A stretch of DNA of 11,902 bases from Acidobacteriota bacterium (GCA_003224075.1 QHYF01000062.1:1-11902); one strand, 5' to 3'. Shown: positions 1 to 7,203, numbered from the stretch's first letter. The notes: generated by a model not told the origin, from the sequence alone. Numbers and translations: made by a program.

Positions 1-1116
1 CGATACAGCAACGTACGCTCTTCCATGCAGTGCGAAAGGCTCGATGCTCTCATCGTCTGCGGCAACCAATACGCCGGCTTTGAAGGCGCTGTGTTGTACA
101 TGTCCGGCTTTGAAATCGTTCACCGCTATGTTTACGTGCTCTTCCCGCTCGAGGGCGAGCCCACTCTGGTTTTTCCTCGCGAAGCGCGCTGGATCGGCGA
201 CAAAGCCAAGCCCTGGGTCAGAGACCAGGTCTTGCCTGACTTGCCAGGACAATGGCTCGCGGATCGCTGCCGCGAAAAAAACTGGAAGCGCATTGGAGTT
301 TACGGCCTGAATTTTGTCATGGCCGTGCGCGACTACCGCGAACTAGCCAAGGCGCCTCTTGAACTCGTTCCCTTCGATACGGAGTTCGACATGGCCCGCG
401 CCGTCAAGAGCGAGGAAGAGCTCGTGGAAATTCGCGAGGCCATGGACATCATCCTTGACGGTTTTTGGGCTCTCGTCGCCGCCTACGAACCAGGCAAAAC
501 CGAAGCCGAAATCATGGCTCCGGCGGTTCAGCGCTTCTTCGCGCGAGGCGCCGGGCCGCGCATGATGAACATTCTTCTCTCCGGCCAACGCGGCGAAGCC
601 GAGGCTGCCTTCAAGGTTCCTGGGAAGCGCGTCGTTGCCGCTGACGATCTTTTGCTCTATTCGCTCGAAATCACCGGCGCGGGCGGCTACTGGGTCGAAT
701 TCTCCCGCCCGCTCATCCGCGGCAAATTAAGCAGCCGCACGCAAGCAATGGCGGACGCTTATCCCGATGCTCTCGAAGCTGCGCGCAAGTTGATGCGCGC
801 CGGGGAACTCGCCAGCAGCGTTCATCGCACGGTCGCGGAGAAGTTCTTCAAACAAGGGTTTGCTCTTGGCCATCTCTCCGGTCACAGCATCGGCACAACG
901 ATGATCGAGTATCCCGCGATCGGCGCGGGGAGTGACGTCATCTTGCAGGAGAATATGATTTTCTCGTTGCATCCGCAGGTCGTCGATCAGGGCGGGAAGG
1001 TTTGTCTCTACACGCAGGACACCTACCGCGTCGGCAAGAGCGAAGGCGAATGCCTGGCCGATGTCCCTTGGAAATTCTTCACCGGCGCGGAGGCCAAAAA
1101 ACGGGTGGCTTCATAG
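1..1116 (+). CDS. Creatinase-like M24 (pita-bread fold) protein, 5' partial
   Basis: The frame is open from the left edge. The eight codons before the first ATG (position 25) already read like the family's N-terminal helix (RYSNVRSSMQ..RLDALIV), so the true start lies outside the window. The layout is a creatinase-type N-terminal domain (to about position 390) followed by a C-terminal M24 pita-bread domain. The C-terminal domain shows GHSIG (His at 883-885), GYWVEFSRP (from 688) and ENMIFSLHP (to about 975). M24 aminopeptidases bind two metals through D, D, H, E, E. Here only the His is intact: the second Asp is Glu (697-699), the first Glu is His (970-972), the last Glu is Gln (1015-1017), and no Asp stands at the first site. 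It is therefore probably not a classical prolidase. A metal-independent C-N hydrolase of the creatinase kind, or a non-enzymatic homologue, fits better. The substrate is unknown. It is the first visible gene of the rightward cluster, 78 bp before the next. Confidence 0.85.
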   Translation, partial: RYSNVRSSMQCERLDALIVCGNQYAGFEGAVLYMSGFEIVHRYVYVLFPLEGEPTLVFPREARWIGDKAKPWVRDQVLPDLPGQWLADRCREKNWKRIGVYGLNFVMAVRDYRELAKAPLELVPFDTEFDMARAVKSEEELVEIREAMDIILDGFWALVAAYEPGKTEAEIMAPAVQRFFARGAGPRMMNILLSGQRGEAEAAFKVPGKRVVAADDLLLYSLEITGAGGYWVEFSRPLIRGKLSSRTQAMADAYPDALEAARKLMRAGELASSVHRTVAEKFFKQGFALGHLSGHSIGTTMIEYPAIGAGSDVILQENMIFSLHPQVVDQGGKVCLYTQDTYRVGKSEGECLADVPWKFFTGAEAKKRVAS

Positions 1117-1194
1117 TCTTCCAGATTTCGCCTCGGCACAGTTGGTTGGGCGCTTGCAAATTTTCGGTTACTTCGCGGAGATTCCTGGAGTTAC

Positions 1195-2124
1195 GTGAAG
1201 ATGAAGATTGCTGTCATCGGGTGCGGCGCCGTGGGAAGCATCTTCGCCGCCCACTTGGCCAGAGCCGCCGAAGCCGAGGTGTGGGCTTACGATGTCTGGA
1301 AGGAGCACATCGAAGCGATCCGCAGCAACGGCCTGCACATCTCCGGAGCGTCCGAGTTCACCGCTCGTCTGAATGCCACGAGCGATCCGAAGTCATTGCC
1401 TCGCTGCGATTACGGCATCGTCGCCACCAAAGCCATACATACGCGAGCCGCAATTGCGCAAGCCGCCCACGCCTTCGATGAAAACAGCGCCGTTTGTTCC
1501 GTCCAGAACGGCGTGGGCAATGAAGAAATCATCGCGGAGCACGTGAAGTATGTCATCCGCGGCACAACCTTCCCCGCGGGCCATGCCATTGCTCCCGGCC
1601 AAATTGGGTTCGACATCAAGGGCGACACCTGGATCGGACCGTTCGAACCAACGAACACGCCCTATCTCAAAGTGGAGGAACTCGCCAGTCTCATTACGCG
1701 CTCCGGCATGAACACGATTCCGCTACAAGACGCCCGCGGCGCGCAATGGACGAAGCTCATTTTCAACGCGTCCACCAATCCAGTTGGCGCTCTCACCCTT
1801 CTTCATCACGGTGCCGCGACGCGCTTCGCTCCCACGGGGCAACTCTTCAACGACTTGATCGCCGAGGGCGAGGCCGTTGCCGCAAAACTCGGTATCAAAC
1901 TTCACGGCGACCCGCGCCAACTCGTTCAAAAAGGGGCCAACGCCCCGGGAAAGCACCGCGCCAGCATGCTGCAAGATGTTCTGGCCAAGCGCCAAACCGA
2001 AGTCGATTTCATGAACGGGGCCATTACCAACTGGGGCCAAAAAGTCGGTGTCCCCACGCCGCTGAACAAGGCGCTATGGCGACTGATCAAGGGTCTCGAG
2101 CATTCCTGGGAGGACCCCGAATAG
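1195..2124 (+). CDS. Ketopantoate reductase family (ApbA/PanE-type) NAD(P)-dependent oxidoreductase
   Basis: About 309 residues, the usual family size. The N-terminus is a Rossmann fold with GCGAVGS (residues 9-15). The C-terminal helical domain carries WTKLIFN (Lys187) and KRQTEVDFMNG (Glu269), which align with catalytic Lys176 and Glu256 of E. coli PanE, and QNGVGN matches the conserved Asn loop. Such enzymes reduce a 2-oxo acid with NADPH; PanE itself reduces 2-dehydropantoate to pantoate in coenzyme A synthesis. No other pantothenate gene is nearby and the neighbours look catabolic, so the substrate may be a different 2-oxo or 3-oxo acid and I give no gene symbol. The start is GTG 1195 or ATG 1201. 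A GGAG at 1187-1190 sits 4 nt from the GTG and 10 nt from the ATG, and the family usually begins MKIAVIG, so both are plausible. The stop is 17 bp before the next gene. Confidence 0.88.
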   Translation: MKMKIAVIGCGAVGSIFAAHLARAAEAEVWAYDVWKEHIEAIRSNGLHISGASEFTARLNATSDPKSLPRCDYGIVATKAIHTRAAIAQAAHAFDENSAVCSVQNGVGNEEIIAEHVKYVIRGTTFPAGHAIAPGQIGFDIKGDTWIGPFEPTNTPYLKVEELASLITRSGMNTIPLQDARGAQWTKLIFNASTNPVGALTLLHHGAATRFAPTGQLFNDLIAEGEAVAAKLGIKLHGDPRQLVQKGANAPGKHRASMLQDVLAKRQTEVDFMNGAITNWGQKVGVPTPLNKALWRLIKGLEHSWEDPE

Positions 2125-2141
2125 AGGAGACCACGCAGGAA

Positions 2142-3209
2142 ATGCCCATCCCCTTTAATATCGGTGTTTTGCAGCTCAGCATGGAACCGGTTCACGAAAC
2201 TGTGGCGATGGCCAAAGCTTGCGAAGGCGCGGGCTTTGACGCGTTTTGGATTGCTGAGGCCTATCCCTGGTGGCGCAAGCATGGCTTCGAGGCGCGCTCT
2301 TCGACCGCCATTCTCGCCGTCATCGCCGGACAAACGCGCCGCATGCAGCTCGGCTGGGGCATCATCTCACCCTACACGCGCCATCCCGTGCAGGTCGCCA
2401 TGGAAGCGCGCGTCATGCAGGATCTCGCCGGTGATCGATTTCTCCTCGGTCTCGGCGCTTCCAAGATCTTCATGAAGGAAATCGGAGAGGGGGAAGGAGA
2501 AAAAGTCGGACCAGCCACCGTCATGCGCGAGAGCATTGAGATCGTCAAAGGCGTTCTCCGGGGCGATCCATTCGAATATCAAGGAAAAGTCTTCACTGCT
2601 TCCGTTCCGCCGCTGAAGCCGGACATGCACGCTAGTCGCAAACTCCCGCCGATCTATGTCGCGGGGACCGGCCCGGTCATGCAAAAGATGTCCGGCTCCA
2701 TCAGCGACGGCTTGCTCACGGCCAGTATCACCACCCCGGCATTTGTTCGCTACTCGCTCAAGAATCTTAATGAAGGCGCTCGTAAGGCAGGGAAGAACGT
2801 CTCCGATCTTGTGCTGGGTTCCGTCATCGTCGGCAGCATTGGCCGCGATTCCGCAAAGGGCAAGGAAGGCGCCCGCGAGCAAGCGGCCATGTACCTCGCC
2901 AATAAGGTGCAGAACATCAAAGGCTCCGCTGACACTTTGCTCGAATGCGCCGGCCTCACCTTTGAAGAGCTTCAGCCCGTCGCGGACGCGATGGAAAAAG
3001 GCGGCCGCAAAGCCGCCGCCAAAGCGGTGACCGACGAAATCCTGTGCAAAGTCTGCGCCATTGCTGGCACTCCCGACGAATGCATCCAGCGGATCGAAGA
3101 GTATCGCGCCGCCGGTTGCACGCACATCATGCTCGAAATCTGGGGCGACGACCGCACGGTTCAAGCCAAACTTTTCGGCGAGGCTGTTCTTCCGCATTTC
3201 AAAAAATAG
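2142..3209 (+). CDS. LLM-class flavin/F420-dependent oxidoreductase (luciferase-like monooxygenase family)
   Basis: 355 residues forming one bacterial-luciferase-type TIM barrel. Family landmarks are GFDAFWIAEAY (31-41), the TRHPVQVAMEA segment (79-89), LAGDRFLLGLGAS (95-107), the YVAGTGP strand-turn (172-178) and the C-terminal GTPDECIQRIEEYRAAG (309-325). The last is typical of the methylene-tetrahydromethanopterin-reductase-like branch of the family. These proteins use FMN or coenzyme F420 to reduce or oxygenate a substrate; the sequence alone does not let me choose the cofactor or substrate. ATG 2142 is chosen because it follows AGGAGA (2125-2130) just after the upstream stop and because homology starts there. 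The frame is open far upstream, but that part overlaps the preceding gene in another frame. It is likely co-transcribed with its neighbours. Confidence 0.88.
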   Translation: MPIPFNIGVLQLSMEPVHETVAMAKACEGAGFDAFWIAEAYPWWRKHGFEARSSTAILAVIAGQTRRMQLGWGIISPYTRHPVQVAMEARVMQDLAGDRFLLGLGASKIFMKEIGEGEGEKVGPATVMRESIEIVKGVLRGDPFEYQGKVFTASVPPLKPDMHASRKLPPIYVAGTGPVMQKMSGSISDGLLTASITTPAFVRYSLKNLNEGARKAGKNVSDLVLGSVIVGSIGRDSAKGKEGAREQAAMYLANKVQNIKGSADTLLECAGLTFEELQPVADAMEKGGRKAAAKAVTDEILCKVCAIAGTPDECIQRIEEYRAAGCTHIMLEIWGDDRTVQAKLFGEAVLPHFKK

Positions 3210-3266
3210 CGTCAGAGCAGTTTCGCCCGCATAATCAGCAAGGATAGTTTCTTCTTTGGAGCTTTC

Positions 3267-4301
3267 ATGCGACTCGTAACTTTCGAAAATCCCTCGCGCG
3301 CTTGGCGCATCGGCGCGGTAACCGGCAATGACGACCGCATCGTCGACCTTAATTCCGCCTGCGCTCTCTATCTCAAGGAGCACGAAAATGAACAGGCCTT
3401 CGAACGCATGGCCGACGCGCTGGTTCCCTCTAACATGCGCGCGCTCTTCGAAGGTGGCGACACGAGCCTCAATACCGCCCGCAAGGCCTTGAGCTATGTT
3501 CTGGATCGCGGGATCAGAGCTGTAGGTGTTCACGGCGAGCCCCTCTCCTACTCTTCTTCGGAAGTTGTCCTCAAGCCGCCAATCGCTCCGAAAAAGTTTT
3601 TCCACACCGCGGGAAATTTTCGCGAACATCACGAAGAGGCCACCAAAGCGGGATTCTCGCATCCGGTCATGCCGTGGATCGTCTTCTTTCAGAATGTCGA
3701 CGCCATCATCGGCCACGAAGAGCCGGTGATCTACCCCGAACACCTCACCCAGGAACTCGACTACGAATTAGAGCTCGCGGTGGTGCTCAAAAAAAGCGGC
3801 AAGCACTTTTCTTCAGGGGAAGCCGCCGGCTACGTCGGCGGCTACGTCATCTTCAACGACATCACCGCCCGCGACATTCAGCGCCGCGAAATGAAATCCG
3901 GCGTCTTCAGTTTCTGCAAAGCCATCGACACCTTCTGTCCCCTTGGCCCTTGGATCGTCACCGCCGACGAGATTCCAGATCCCCACAAGCTGGCCATGGA
4001 GCTGCGCGTCAACGGCCAGCCGCGCCAGCAATCGCACTCCAGCAAAATGTCGGTCAAGATTCCTCAAATCCTTTCCCACTATTCGCCCATGGGCTACAGC
4101 GCGGGCGATGTCGTTTCCACGGGCACCGTCTCCGGCGTCGCGGCATTCTCCGGTGATCCCAAAGCGTGGTATCTCAAGCCGGGTGACATCATGGAATGCG
4201 AGATCGAGAAGATTGGCATCCTGCGGAATCCGGTTATCTCCTGGGTGGGCGCTTACGGCCAAAAGCCCGTTCCCCTTGCCACGCAAGATGCCTATCGCTA
4301 G
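3267..4301 (+). CDS. Fumarylacetoacetate hydrolase (FAH) family protein
   Basis: 344 residues. A variable N-terminal part (about 1-105) is followed by the FAH fold. Visible family signatures are TAGNFREHHEE (114-124), the metal-binding DYELELAVV (Glu167, Glu169), YVIFNDITARDIQ (metal Asp198) and GDVVSTGTVSGVA near the C-terminus. Members bind Mg2+ or Mn2+ and cleave or hydrate 1,3-diketo or 2-oxo-enoic acids. Examples are fumarylacetoacetase, the 2-hydroxyhepta-dienedioate isomerases and hydratases of meta-cleavage pathways, acylpyruvases and oxaloacetate decarboxylase. The exact reaction cannot be read from the sequence. ATG 3267 has GGAG at 3258-3261 with a 5-nt spacer. It is followed after only 9 bp by the HMGL-type gene, so the two are probably translationally coupled. 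That pairing hints that an oxo-acid made by one is used by the other. Confidence 0.9.
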   Translation: MRLVTFENPSRAWRIGAVTGNDDRIVDLNSACALYLKEHENEQAFERMADALVPSNMRALFEGGDTSLNTARKALSYVLDRGIRAVGVHGEPLSYSSSEVVLKPPIAPKKFFHTAGNFREHHEEATKAGFSHPVMPWIVFFQNVDAIIGHEEPVIYPEHLTQELDYELELAVVLKKSGKHFSSGEAAGYVGGYVIFNDITARDIQRREMKSGVFSFCKAIDTFCPLGPWIVTADEIPDPHKLAMELRVNGQPRQQSHSSKMSVKIPQILSHYSPMGYSAGDVVSTGTVSGVAAFSGDPKAWYLKPGDIMECEIEKIGILRNPVISWVGAYGQKPVPLATQDAYR

Positions 4302-4310
4302 GAATCGTCT

Positions 4311-5507
4311 ATGTCCCATGCAACGAGTTCAGACATTTGGGTCAGCGAGCTCAACGCTCGTCCCGAAATTCGCGCCGCCTTCCCGCGCTCGACCGTCCGC
4401 TTCTACGACACAACTCTTCGCGACGGAGAACAAACAGTCGGGGTCGTCCTCTCTCCTCAGCAAAAGCTCGAAATCGCTCGCAAGCTCGACGCTCTCGGCA
4501 TAAGCCGCATCGAAGCCGGCTTTCCTCGCGTCTCCGCCGACGACGCCGAAGCCATTCAGCTCATGCTCAAGGCGGGCCTCCGCGCCGAGCTTTGGGGCTT
4601 TTCCCGCGCCGTTCGCGCTGACGTCGAAGAGCTCGTCCGCCTCGGACTGCGGGCTTCGGTCATCGAAGCCCCCACCAGCGATATCAAGCTGCGCGCTTAC
4701 GGAATCAGCCGCGACGAAGTTCTTACTCGCGTCACCGACGCCGTCTCCTTCGCGAAACAAAACGGTATCCGCGTTGCCTTCTTCGCTGTTGACGGCACGC
4801 GTAGCGATCCAGAATTTCTAAAAAGGGTCTACCTCGGTTCGCTGGAAGCGGGTGCGGCTGAGATCGTCGTCGTTGATACCATTGGCGCCTGCGGCCCCGA
4901 AGCGGTTGAGTATCTCGTTCGTCAGGTCTGCGCATGGGTAGGCTCCGGTGTGCCCGTTCATTTTCACGGCCACGACGACTTCGGCATGGCCACAGCGTGT
5001 GCCATCGCTGCCATCCGCGGTGGCGCCTCCTGGATCCAAGGCACCATCAACGGAATGGGCGAACGCGCGGGCAATGCCGACATTGGTGAAATCGCTCTGG
5101 CCCTTCGATGCCTTTATGACGTTCCCGTCGCGCTCGACCTCACCAAAATCCGTGAAGTCTCGGAATTCGTTCAGCGCGCCAGCGGCTATTCGCTCGAGCC
5201 CTGGAAGCCTGCCGTTGGCCAGAATCTTTTCATGCGTGAAAGCGGCGCCGTCGCCAGCCAATTTCACATTCCCGAGGCCATCGAACCATTTTCCGCTGCA
5301 TTGGTTGGCGCGCGGCGGCAGATTGTCCTTGGAAAAAAGAGCGGGCTGGACAGCATTGTCCTAAAAGCCAAAGAGCTGGGGCTCGACGTTCCCGAATCTC
5401 AGCGGCCGGCTGTGCTTGCTGCTGTCAAAAAGAAAAGCATAGGCGAACATCGCCTTCTCACCGACGCTGAATTTTGCGGGATCGTCCAGCAGGTTTGTGG
5501 CAAGTAA
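4311..5507 (+). CDS. HMGL-like enzyme of the homocitrate synthase / 2-isopropylmalate synthase family
   Basis: 398 residues. The TIM barrel begins with YDTTLRDGEQT (32-42; catalytic Arg37, metal Asp38). HFHGHDDFG supplies metal ligands His219 and His221, and NGMGERAGN gives Asn255. A shorter C-terminal region follows, with LGKKSG and a final helical part. DTTLRDGEQ and GERAGN are typical of Claisen-type enzymes that condense acetyl-CoA with a 2-oxo acid (NifV/LysS homocitrate synthase, citramalate synthase, LeuA), rather than of DmpG aldolases. The C-terminal leucine-sensing domain of LeuA is absent; the length is near NifV. No leucine, lysine or nitrogenase genes are nearby, so the acceptor oxo-acid is unknown. 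AGGA at 4300-4303 overlaps the upstream stop and lies 7 nt from ATG 4311, as in coupled operon genes. A retro-Claisen lyase role is also possible. Confidence 0.87.
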   Translation: MSHATSSDIWVSELNARPEIRAAFPRSTVRFYDTTLRDGEQTVGVVLSPQQKLEIARKLDALGISRIEAGFPRVSADDAEAIQLMLKAGLRAELWGFSRAVRADVEELVRLGLRASVIEAPTSDIKLRAYGISRDEVLTRVTDAVSFAKQNGIRVAFFAVDGTRSDPEFLKRVYLGSLEAGAAEIVVVDTIGACGPEAVEYLVRQVCAWVGSGVPVHFHGHDDFGMATACAIAAIRGGASWIQGTINGMGERAGNADIGEIALALRCLYDVPVALDLTKIREVSEFVQRASGYSLEPWKPAVGQNLFMRESGAVASQFHIPEAIEPFSAALVGARRQIVLGKKSGLDSIVLKAKELGLDVPESQRPAVLAAVKKKSIGEHRLLTDAEFCGIVQQVCGK

Positions 5508-5574
5508 CGGCTCCATGCTAGAGGCGCTCACCAGACCTCACGGGCTCTTCCGGAATATGTACACCAATGTCCAC

Positions 5575-5602
5575 TTGTCCGTTGCTATAGAATACGAATA
5601 CT
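5575..5602 (+). promoter_or_regulatory. Weak candidate promoter upstream of the TDO-like gene
   Basis: The 134-bp gap before the dioxygenase-like gene is the longest in the rightward cluster. It contains TTGTCC (5575-5580) and AATACT (5597-5602) separated by 16 bp, a loose match to sigma70 boxes. A small inverted repeat, GTCA-AC-TGAC (5615-5624), lies between this and the ribosome binding site and could be an operator. Both are judged by eye and weak. Read-through from the upstream genes is equally possible. Confidence 0.25.
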
Positions 5603-5641
5603 GGATTGCTGACTGTCAACTGACGGAATCAGGGAGATACG

Positions 5642-6379
5642 ATGGACCACGAGTATTTTTATTCCATCATGAATGGCGAAGGCACGCTCGACTACGAAAT
5701 CTATTTGAACACCAAGACGCTTCTTTCTTGCCAAAAGGATTTCAAGGATTTTTGCAATCGGGACGAGCTTCAATTCCAGGTCGTCCACCAGGTCGAAGAG
5801 ATGTGGATGAAACTGATCGGTTACACGCTTCTCGACATTGACGACCACCTCCAGCAGGAGAACACGCAGCGCGTCATTACGCTGTTCCACCGCGTGCACA
5901 TCGCCTTGCGGCTCATGACCGAGCAACTGGCCCTTCTCGAAACCATGTCGCCGAAAGAGTATCAGGAGATTCGTCTTCAGCTAGGCAACGGCAGTGGCCA
6001 GGAATCGCCCGGTTTTCGTTCCCTGCTCAAGATGCATCCGCACATCTGGCACTCCTTCAAATCCTGCTATCTCGAAAAGAAAAGCCTGACGGTCGAGCAG
6101 ATTTACAACTCGCAATACTCGCATTCGGAGGCGTACGTAGTGGCAGAGGCCTTGATGGAATATGACGAATTATTTCAGCGCTTCCGGTTCGTGCATTTGC
6201 AGCTGATTCATCGCAGTATCGGCCTCGGCGCGCAGTCTCTTAAGGGCCGCCCAGTCGAACTCTTGAACGAGGGCTTGCGCGCGCGGTTTTTCCCTGAGCT
6301 GTGGGATATCCGCCACCAGATGACGGATTCGTGGGGCGCGCAATACGGCCGCGTCCGGGACTCGATTGGCGGACACTAA
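5642..6379 (+). CDS. Tryptophan 2,3-dioxygenase-like haem protein, short divergent form
   Basis: 245 residues, mostly helical. It resembles tryptophan 2,3-dioxygenase (TDO) over its whole length: DELQFQVVHQVEEMWMKL (41-58), LETMSPKEYQEIRLQLGNGSG (from 99), FRFVHLQLIHRSIG (181-194) and FFPELWDIRHQM (216-227). Relative to Xanthomonas TDO it keeps Phe45, His49 (active-site His55), Tyr107 and Arg111 (carboxylate-binding Tyr113/Arg117) and His185 (haem ligand His240). It lacks the GTGGSSG substrate loop after the haem His; the segment reads GAQSLKG. It also has about 50 fewer residues between Arg111 and His185 than TDO has. It is thus likely a haem-dependent aromatic oxygenase whose substrate need not be tryptophan. 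No kynurenine-pathway partner such as kynureninase or formamidase is present. GGGAG (5632-5636) with a 5-nt spacer supports ATG 5642. It ends the rightward cluster. Confidence 0.82.
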   Translation: MDHEYFYSIMNGEGTLDYEIYLNTKTLLSCQKDFKDFCNRDELQFQVVHQVEEMWMKLIGYTLLDIDDHLQQENTQRVITLFHRVHIALRLMTEQLALLETMSPKEYQEIRLQLGNGSGQESPGFRSLLKMHPHIWHSFKSCYLEKKSLTVEQIYNSQYSHSEAYVVAEALMEYDELFQRFRFVHLQLIHRSIGLGAQSLKGRPVELLNEGLRARFFPELWDIRHQMTDSWGAQYGRVRDSIGGH

Positions 6380-6494
6380 TGCTTCGAACGAATCTGATGA
6401 ATTATTCTTGCTGGAGCGCGTGATCCGCGAGTCTAAAGTAGAGACACTCAATGGGAGAGAAGGTTGCGATCTTGCGCCTAGTGCAGGAAATATT

Positions 6495-7190
6495 TCACTT
6501 GGCCGCGGCCGCGGGTTGCGCTTCGTGCTTCACAGTTCCATACCGTGCTGCCAGCCACTCCCGTGCCTCTGCGGGTTTGTAGTTAAAAGGCCCTATCCCG
6601 CCGCGATACGCGATATGCCCGCTCTCATCGATGATATAAATCCGCTCCGGCCAGGCGGCGTAGGCGTCATTCGCAGCGTTGCTCATGTCGTCGATCCCAA
6701 AGGGCAAGGGATATTTGAATCTCTTGGCGAAATCATTCGCGATGGTCACACGCTGCTCCAGCGTCTTCGGCTGCGCGTAGCAAACGTCGTCCTTCACATT
6801 CGACTTCATCTGCCATTCGTCGGTGGGATGCGCCTCGCGTACGTACACGGTCAGAAAATCCGCATGATTCTTGTAGTCTTCATAAATCTGAATGACGTCG
6901 CCCACCTGGCGGCGAAATGGCGGTCAAGTGAAACTCCCGAACACCAGCACCAGTGGCCTCGCCCCAGTCCGTTCGCGGATATGGAAATGGCTCGTTCCAT
7001 CCAGCCCGACCAGCCGCGCATCGGGCGCGTCGCTTCCGACCAGCAACGTCCCGCGATGCATGTGTGGCAACGCATACCGCAGCATCCCGTACACCTCCTT
7101 CGGGCTTCCAGCCAGGAACGACAGCGCCACGAAAGCCCCCACCAGCAGCAGCCCGATAACGCCCGCCGCCCATTTCAGCAATCGCCTCAA
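6495..7190 (-). CDS. Iodothyronine deiodinase-like selenoprotein (in-frame TGA read as selenocysteine)
   Basis: Read through one TGA (6926-6924), this frame encodes 231 residues. A basic start and one membrane segment (about residues 8-27) are followed by a thioredoxin-fold domain. The TGA is residue 89 in FGSFT-U-PPF, the active-site motif of animal deiodinases. Beyond it, in the same frame, come VREAHPTDEW, YAAWPERIYII and YRGGIGPFNYKP, all deiodinase signatures. Homology on both sides with no shift argues for Sec rather than a broken gene. Family enzymes are anchored thiol/selenol oxidoreductases. Bacterial members are known as selenoproteins, but their substrate is unclear; thyroid hormone is not implied. 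TTG 7190 is preceded by AGGAGA (7203-7198) with a 7-nt spacer, and an in-frame TAG lies further upstream. The terminal stop is also TGA (6497-6495). It lies downstream of kdsC on the same strand and converges with the TDO-like gene. Decoding needs selA/B/C/D elsewhere in the genome. Confidence 0.88.
6893..6926 (-). promoter_or_regulatory. Candidate bacterial SECIS element at the selenocysteine UGA
   Basis: In the minus-strand RNA the UGA and its next base (UGAC, 6926-6923) can pair with GUCA (6896-6893). Inside that, UCGCC (6915-6911) pairs with GGCGA (6902-6898), leaving the loop GCCAGGUG, which begins with G. Bacterial SECIS elements are hairpins starting at or just after the UGA with a G early in the apical loop, so the form fits. 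The upper stem is a little closer to the UGA than in E. coli fdhF. An alternative hairpin lies at 6896-6876: GUC and UUCA pair with UGAA and GAC, with a bulged A and loop GAUUUA. Both were folded by hand. Confidence 0.5.
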
Positions 7191-7197
7191 ATCAGTT

Positions 7198-7203
7198 TCT
7201 CCT
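7198..7203 (-). promoter_or_regulatory. Shine-Dalgarno site fixing the TTG start of the deiodinase-like gene
   Basis: AGGAGA on the minus strand, 7 nt before TTG 7190. No ATG or GTG lies between it and the membrane segment, so it decides in favour of the TTG start. Confidence 0.6.

Noticed and set aside
1746..2141. Upstream extension of the LLM oxidoreductase frame
   Set aside because: It overlaps the ketopantoate-reductase-like gene in another frame and has no homology. ATG 2142 has a ribosome site and starts the conserved fold.
2367..3743. 458-codon open frame on the minus strand
   Set aside because: It lies opposite the LLM and FAH genes, both of which have strong family signatures. Its residue composition looks like a complement of GC-rich coding sequence.
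5642..6379. Calling the haem protein kynA (true tryptophan 2,3-dioxygenase)
   Set aside because: The GTGGSSG substrate loop is missing, the protein is about 50 residues short, and no kynurenine-pathway genes are in the window.
6380..6494. Possible bidirectional terminator between the convergent TDO-like and deiodinase-like genes
   Set aside because: Only a 4-bp CGCG/CGCG stem is visible, with no U-run on either strand, which is too weak to call.
6924..6926. The TGA as a nonsense mutation, frameshift or sequencing error making a pseudogene
   Set aside because: The frame is continuous, both halves keep conserved motifs, and the stop falls exactly on the deiodinase selenocysteine position. An error from a Cys codon cannot be fully excluded without reads.
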